The notes under the pieces: model-generated
Databases searched by the model: none
What the model saw: only the letters and a program-made list of their open reading frames with translations
Told to the model about the DNA's origin: nothing
In this document: in pieces, positions 59,756-64,000 of the stretch
Layout: every line of letters starts with the position of its first letter
Position numbering within the stretch: position 1 is the first letter of the stretch
Assembly (NCBI GenBank): GCA_003298465.1
Contig: QNGA01000001.1
Span: forward strand, 1,691,666 to 1,755,665
DNA: 64,000 bases
Direction: 5' to 3'
Origin: a halophilic archaeon
Lineage (GTDB): Archaea; Halobacteriota; Halobacteria; Halobacteriales; Haladaptataceae
Program-made: the position numbers and the translations under genes

Positions 59756-61054
59756 TTACTCGTTCCAGGGGCCGACGTCGGGGTCGACGAGTCGCTCCTC
59801 GCGGTCGATGTCGTCGATGGTCTCGACGTCCTCGTCGTCGAGGTCCACGTCGAGGCTCAGCCAGTTGTCCCGGAGGTGGTCCCTGCTGGTCGCCTTCGGG
59901 ATGGCGGTGACCTCCTTCTCGCGGAGCCAAGCCAGGCTGACCTGCTCGGGCGTGGCGTCGTGTTTCTCGGCGACCTCCCGGAGCGCGTCCACGTCGCTCA
60001 CGTCGCCGCGGGCGATGGGCGAGTACGCGACCAGTTCCACGTCGGTGTCCTCCTGCGCACAGAACTGCTGGAGCTTTCGCTGGGGCAGGAGGGGGTGCAT
60101 CTCGACCTGGTTGGCGAATATCGGCTCCTCGGCCACCTCGACCGCCTCCTCGAGCAGTTCGACCGTGAAGTTGCTCACGCCGATCTTCTCGATCAGCCCC
60201 TCCTCGCGGAGTTCCGCGAACGCTCCGAGGGTGTCGTGGACGTCGTACTCGCCCGCCGGCCAGTGGACGTACAGCAGGTCGACGTAGTCGAGTCCGAGGC
60301 GCTCCAGGCTCTCCTCGGCGCTGGTGATGACGTGGTCGTACGCGAGGTTCTCCGGGCTCACCTTCGTCGCGACGAAGAGGTCCTCGCGGTCCACGTCCGC
60401 CGCCGCGATGGCGTCGCCGACCGCGTCCTCGTTCTCGTACCCCTCCGCGGTGTCGACGTGGCGGTACCCCATCTCCAGCGCGGTCAGGACGCTCTCGAAG
60501 CACTCGTCGTACTCGTCCATCTGGTACGTTCCGATACCGAGCATCGGCATCCCGCGCGTCGTCGGGGCGGACAGCGCGGCCACTTCCTCGTCGACCTCGA
60601 CGTCGGTCGCTTCGAGCAGGGGTTCGATGTCGTCGTCGACGTCCTCCTCGTACTCCTGCTCGGCCGCGTCGGTTTCCGGTTCCGTCTCGGTCCCGGACTC
60701 CTCTCCCTCGGTCTCCGTCTCGACCGTCTCGGGTTTCGAGGTCGGCCGCTCGCCCTCGCTTTCGGTCTCGCGCTCGTCCTCGCGTTCCTCCGCTCCGGTG
60801 ACGCTTCCCATCGAACTGGGTTGCTCGGTGGCCCGACTCGACCGGTCGACGGCCTCCGCGTCGGACCCCTCGACCTCGACGTCCGTCATCTCCGATTCGG
60901 ACTCCCCGCCGCTGGAGCGTCGGCCGAACGCGAGTCCGGCGACGAAGGCGAGGCCGAGCGCGAGGGGACGTGCGAGACCCCTCGCCCGGTCGGACAGCGT
61001 CCGCTCCCCTCGCGTCGTCTCCTCCACCCGTGACTCGTCGGTATCTCGGAACAC
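59756..61054 (-). CDS. aldo/keto reductase with membrane anchor and acidic linker
   Basis: The last 265 residues form a complete aldo/keto reductase, with the catalytic Asp and Tyr in HVDTAEGYENED, the Lys in FVATKVSPEN, and the His in LLYVHWPAG. The first 165 residues are extra: a hydrophobic segment (about 28-45, LARPLALGLAFVAGLAFG) and a Glu/Ser/Thr-rich linker. This would tie the enzyme to the membrane. Most haloarchaeal aldo/keto reductases have no such extension, so an ATG near the catalytic part could also be used; none is well placed with a ribosome site. Confidence 0.82.
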   Translation of the reverse strand: MFRDTDESRVEETTRGERTLSDRARGLARPLALGLAFVAGLAFGRRSSGGESESEMTDVEVEGSDAEAVDRSSRATEQPSSMGSVTGAEEREDERETESEGERPTSKPETVETETEGEESGTETEPETDAAEQEYEEDVDDDIEPLLEATDVEVDEEVAALSAPTTRGMPMLGIGTYQMDEYDECFESVLTALEMGYRHVDTAEGYENEDAVGDAIAAADVDREDLFVATKVSPENLAYDHVITSAEESLERLGLDYVDLLYVHWPAGEYDVHDTLGAFAELREEGLIEKIGVSNFTVELLEEAVEVAEEPIFANQVEMHPLLPQRKLQQFCAQEDTDVELVAYSPIARGDVSDVDALREVAEKHDATPEQVSLAWLREKEVTAIPKATSRDHLRDNWLSLDVDLDDEDVETIDDIDREERLVDPDVGPWNE

Positions 61055-61114
61055 GTCCTTCAGTTCGCCCGAAGCGTACTTCCCGGTTGTGGCGGACGGT
61101 CGGGCGGGGGACGG

Positions 61115-62290
61115 TCAGTCCAGGACGAGTTCGACGGGGTAGTCGGTGAGGTTCTCGTAGCCGTCCTCGGTGACGACGACGAGGTCCTCGATGCGGACGC
61201 CGCCGACCTCGGGGTCGTACAGCCCGGGTTCGACGGTGACGACGTGGCCCGGTGCCAGTTCGCCGCCGCTGGGACTCAGTCGCGGGAGTTCGTGCACGTC
61301 GAGACCGACGCCGTGGCCCGTGCTGTGGATGAACCCCGTCTCGGCGTCGGGGTCGCTGCGCAGGGTCGCGTACCCGGCGTCCTCGTACACGTCGCAGACG
61401 GCGTCGTGAACGTCCTCGCCCGTCGCGCCCGGTTCGATGGCGGCCAGTGCCGCCTCCAGCGCCTCGTGCGTGCGGTCGTACCGCTCCCGGAGTTCGTCGG
61501 TGGGGTCGCCCCGGAGGAAGGTCCGGGTCATGTCGGCGTGGTACTTGCTCGCCTTGTCCCGCGGGAAGATGTCGACGATGATCGGCTCGTCGGCCGCGAG
61601 CGGGCCGCTGCCGCGGTCGTGGGGGTCGGCGGCGTCGGCCCCGCAGGCGACGATGGTCTCGTCGAGCGCCGCGCCGCGGCGCAGCAGCGTCATCTCTATC
61701 TCCTCCTTGACGCGCTCGCTGGTCAGCGGTTCCCCCTCGTACTGCAGGATACCGTCCTCGACCGACGCCGCCGACAGCAGGTCCTCGGCCGCCCGCATCG
61801 CCGCCTCGTTGGCGCGCTGGGCGGTCCGGACGTGCTCGACCTCCTCGTCGGTCTTGGTGGCGCGGACGTCCGTGACGACCTCGGACTCGTCGGCCGTGAC
61901 GCCGACGCCCCGCTCCCGGACGCCGTCCGCGGTCCCGACCGGGAACCGCTCGGGGACGACGACGGACTCGACGCCGTGGTCGGCGAGGAACTCGGCGACG
62001 ACGCGGTGTCGTCCCTCGGTCCGACCGTGCTCGGTCACTTTCGACCGGTAGTCGTAGTCGGCGAGTCGGGCGACCGAGTTCGCGCGGCTCTCGGTCCGCG
62101 CGCGGCCGTACTCCAGGCTGGAGACGAGCAGGTGGACCGCGCCGTCCTCGTACAGCGTGAGGAAGGGGTCGGGCGCGTCGAACCCGGAGAGATAGAGCTG
62201 GTCGGAGTCGGTCGAGTCGGCGTCGACGAGGTAGCCGTCGGCCCCGGCCGAAGCGAGCGCCTCGTCGAGCGCTGAGAGGTCTGGGTCCAT
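61115..62290 (-). CDS. M24-family Xaa-Pro dipeptidase/aminopeptidase
   Basis: The 391-residue protein has a creatinase-like N-terminal domain and the pita-bread catalytic domain with the metal aspartates in [20 protein letters not shown], histidine in [12 protein letters not shown] and glutamates in VEPGLYDPE and VRIEDLVVV. It should cut dipeptides or peptides next to proline. The ATG at 62290 is the usual family start. It is divergent from the FAD-linked oxidase. Confidence 0.9.
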   Translation of the reverse strand: MDPDLSALDEALASAGADGYLVDADSTDSDQLYLSGFDAPDPFLTLYEDGAVHLLVSSLEYGRARTESRANSVARLADYDYRSKVTEHGRTEGRHRVVAEFLADHGVESVVVPERFPVGTADGVRERGVGVTADESEVVTDVRATKTDEEVEHVRTAQRANEAAMRAAEDLLSAASVEDGILQYEGEPLTSERVKEEIEMTLLRRGAALDETIVACGADAADPHDRGSGPLAADEPIIVDIFPRDKASKYHADMTRTFLRGDPTDELRERYDRTHEALEAALAAIEPGATGEDVHDAVCDVYEDAGYATLRSDPDAETGFIHSTGHGVGLDVHELPRLSPSGGELAPGHVVTVEPGLYDPEVGGVRIEDLVVVTEDGYENLTDYPVELVLD

Positions 62291-62382
62291 ACCGGAGCGA
62301 GACGGGCGACGGACAAAACGATACCGGGACTGGTAGGTCGTGCCCCGCATCGCTTTTCGTGGGGGAGTACCAACGGCCTCCA

Positions 62383-64000
62383 ATGGCACGGCGTGACGCG
62401 GCCGACCCGGTTGGGAATCCGTCGAGCGACGAGCGCGCGAACTACGACTACGCCTCCGAGGACGTCCGACGACCCGCTCTCGTCGAGGACCTGTCGCGTC
62501 TCGTCGCGGGCGAGGTGCGGTTCGACGAGTACTCCCGGGAGCTGTACGCGACGGACGCGAGCGCCTACGAGGTGACGCCCATCGGCGTCGTCTTCCCCGA
62601 GTCGACCGCCGACGTGGCGGCGGTGATGGAGTACTGCGCCGAGCGCGAGATACCCGTCCTCCCCCGGGGCGGCGGGACGAGCCTCGCGGGCCAGGCCGTC
62701 AACGAGGCCGTCGTCCTCGACTTCACGCGCCACATGGACGCGCTGCTCGACGCCGACCCCGACGCCCGGACCGCCCGCGCCCAACCCGGCGTCGTCCTCG
62801 CGGAACTGAACGCGGCGCTCGCTCCCCACGACCTGAAGTTCGCGCCGGACCCGGCGTGGGGCGACAAGAGCGCCCTCGGCGGAGCGATCGGCAACAACTC
62901 GACGGGGGCCCACTCCCTGCAGTACGGCAAGACCGACGCCTACGTCGAGGAGTGCAAGGTCGTTCTCGCGGACGGCACGGTGACGACGTTTGGCGAGGTG
63001 ACGCTGGACGAACTCGAAGCGCGCGCCGACCCCGACGGCGACCTCGAAGCGCGCATCCACGCCGAGGTCCTGCGGATAGTCGACGAGGAGGCCGACGCGG
63101 TCCGGGAGGCGTTCCCCGACCTGAAGCGCAACGTCTCGGGGTACAACCTGGACCGGCTGGTCGCGGAGGCCGACGACGGAAGCGTCAACCTCGCACGCCT
63201 GCTCGCCGGCAGCGAGGGGACGCTGGCCATCGTCACGGAGGCGACCGTCGGCCTCGAACCCGTTCCGGATACGAAGGCGATGGCGCTGTTCGCCTACGAC
63301 GACCTGCTGACCGCGATGGCCGACGTGGCACCCATCCTCGACCACGACCCGGCCGCCGTCGAGGTGCTGGACGACGTGCTGCTGGACCTCGCACGCGACA
63401 CCGACGAGTTCGAGGACGTGGTGGGGATGCTGCCCGAGGCCACCGACTCCGTGCTGCTCGTCGAGTTCTACGCCGCGGACGACGAGGAGGGCCGCGAGAA
63501 GGTGGCCGCCCTGCGAGAGGCGCGCGACGGCGACCGCGCGTTCGCGTCGATGGAGGCCCACGACGAGGCCGAACGTGCCAGGTTCTGGAAGCTCCGGAAG
63601 TCCGGACTCCCAATCCTGCTCTCGCGGACCTCCGACGCGAAGCACATCAGCTTCATCGAGGACGCGGCGGTTCCGCCCGAGAACCTGCCGGACTACGTGG
63701 CGGACTTCCAGGAGGTGCTCGAGGACAACGACACGTTCGCCAGCTTCTACGCCCACGCCGGCCCGGGGTGCCTGCACGTCCGGCCGCTCGTGAACACGAA
63801 GAGTCCGGCGGGCGTGAACCAACTGGAGAACATCGCGGACGGGGTGACCGACCTCGTGGTCGAGTACGGCGGTAGCGTCTCGGGCGAGCACGGCGACGGC
63901 CGGGCGCGCACCCAGTGGAACCGGAAGCTGTACGGCGAGCACGTCTGGGAGGTGTTCCGGGAGCTCAAGACGGCGTTCGACCCCGACTGGCTGTTGAACC
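62383..64000 (+). CDS. FAD-linked oxidase (D-lactate dehydrogenase/GlpC-fusion type), 3' truncated by window edge
   Basis: About 539 codons are present and no stop appears before the edge. It has an FAD-binding domain (VLPRGGGTSLAGQAVNEAVV, GNNSTGAHSLQYGKT), then the substrate-binding region (VVLADGTVTTFGEV, LARLLAGSEGTLAIVTEAT) and a late conserved stretch (SGEHGDGRARTQWNRKLYG). Haloarchaeal relatives continue with an iron-sulfur CCG domain, so the full gene probably reaches about 1000 residues. It oxidises a 2-hydroxy acid such as D-lactate; the substrate is inferred. Confidence 0.88.
   Translation, partial: MARRDAADPVGNPSSDERANYDYASEDVRRPALVEDLSRLVAGEVRFDEYSRELYATDASAYEVTPIGVVFPESTADVAAVMEYCAEREIPVLPRGGGTSLAGQAVNEAVVLDFTRHMDALLDADPDARTARAQPGVVLAELNAALAPHDLKFAPDPAWGDKSALGGAIGNNSTGAHSLQYGKTDAYVEECKVVLADGTVTTFGEVTLDELEARADPDGDLEARIHAEVLRIVDEEADAVREAFPDLKRNVSGYNLDRLVAEADDGSVNLARLLAGSEGTLAIVTEATVGLEPVPDTKAMALFAYDDLLTAMADVAPILDHDPAAVEVLDDVLLDLARDTDEFEDVVGMLPEATDSVLLVEFYAADDEEGREKVAALREARDGDRAFASMEAHDEAERARFWKLRKSGLPILLSRTSDAKHISFIEDAAVPPENLPDYVADFQEVLEDNDTFASFYAHAGPGCLHVRPLVNTKSPAGVNQLENIADGVTDLVVEYGGSVSGEHGDGRARTQWNRKLYGEHVWEVFRELKTAFDPDWLLN

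Noticed and set aside
62035..63942. 635-codon open frame opposite the FAD-linked oxidase
   Set aside because: The plus-strand frame from 62383 carries FAD-binding motifs and runs on to the window edge.

Overview
The window looks like a chromosomal segment of a haloarchaeon (class Halobacteria). The evidence is: very acidic proteomes in every gene; high GC in coding DNA; leaderless-type promoters (TATA-like boxes about 22-30 nt before start codons); Tat-dependent secretion signals (RR motifs with lipobox or short hydrophobic stretches); and archaeal gene families (RPA with an associated protein and phosphoesterase, archaeal PolX, GHMP-type shikimate kinase, Rsm22, SurE). No tRNA, rRNA, complete insertion sequence or CRISPR array was recognised. 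Both ends cut through a gene: a CBS-domain protein on the left and an FAD-linked oxidase on the right.

Region 1 (1-25.2 kb) is mostly core genome. It holds an Lhr-type helicase, a sugar isomerase-like protein, a truncated globin, a secreted CocE-like hydrolase, the rpa1-rpap1-rpe operon, a Tat-exported cysteine-rich protein, an arylsulfotransferase-like membrane protein, a DUF5788-polX-Mut7-C operon, a hisC-kinase-CDP-alcohol transferase operon, a rhodanese lipoprotein, a secreted aspartoacylase-like protein, and the aromatic genes aroK-aroQ, which overlap as ATGA.

Region 2 (25.2-34.0 kb) is the most unusual part. The last 33 nt of the chorismate mutase gene (aroQ) are repeated three more times downstream, at about 32.26, 33.14 and 33.85 kb. 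Each copy keeps the same 23-nt core, and the downstream copies are flanked by inverted CTACCTG/CAGGTAG-like arms. The four copies cut the region into three cassettes. The first carries a DabA/DabB inorganic-carbon transporter, a beta-carbonic-anhydrase-like protein lacking the Asp-Arg pair, an amidohydrolase and an Lrp/AsnC regulator. The second carries one orphan gene. The third carries a VOC-family gene preceded by alternative hairpins. I read this as serial integration at the aroQ 3' end, with no recombinase gene left in place.

Region 3 (34.0-44.1 kb) is also accessory in character. It contains a Tat protein with a cysteine-rich tail whose 3' end may carry an IS200/IS605-type end remnant, a zinc-ribbon regulator divergent from a MEDS/GAF histidine kinase with paired dyads between them, a PLP decarboxylase, a regulator gene fragment, an ArsM-like methyltransferase lacking family cysteines, a DUF1059 mini-gene, a membrane protein and a winged-helix regulator.

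Region 4 (44.1-64 kb) returns to ordinary chromosome: GNAT acetyltransferases, DUF2270, a formate/nitrite-type channel, a Na+/Ca2+ exchanger-like protein, a canonical beta-carbonic anhydrase, a flavodoxin, membrane proteins, an ATP-grasp ligase, a PAS histidine kinase that shares its core with the 36.3 kb kinase, an LLM-type flavin monooxygenase, tyrA-rsm22, surE, a membrane-tethered aldo/keto reductase, an M24 peptidase and the start of a D-lactate dehydrogenase-type oxidase.
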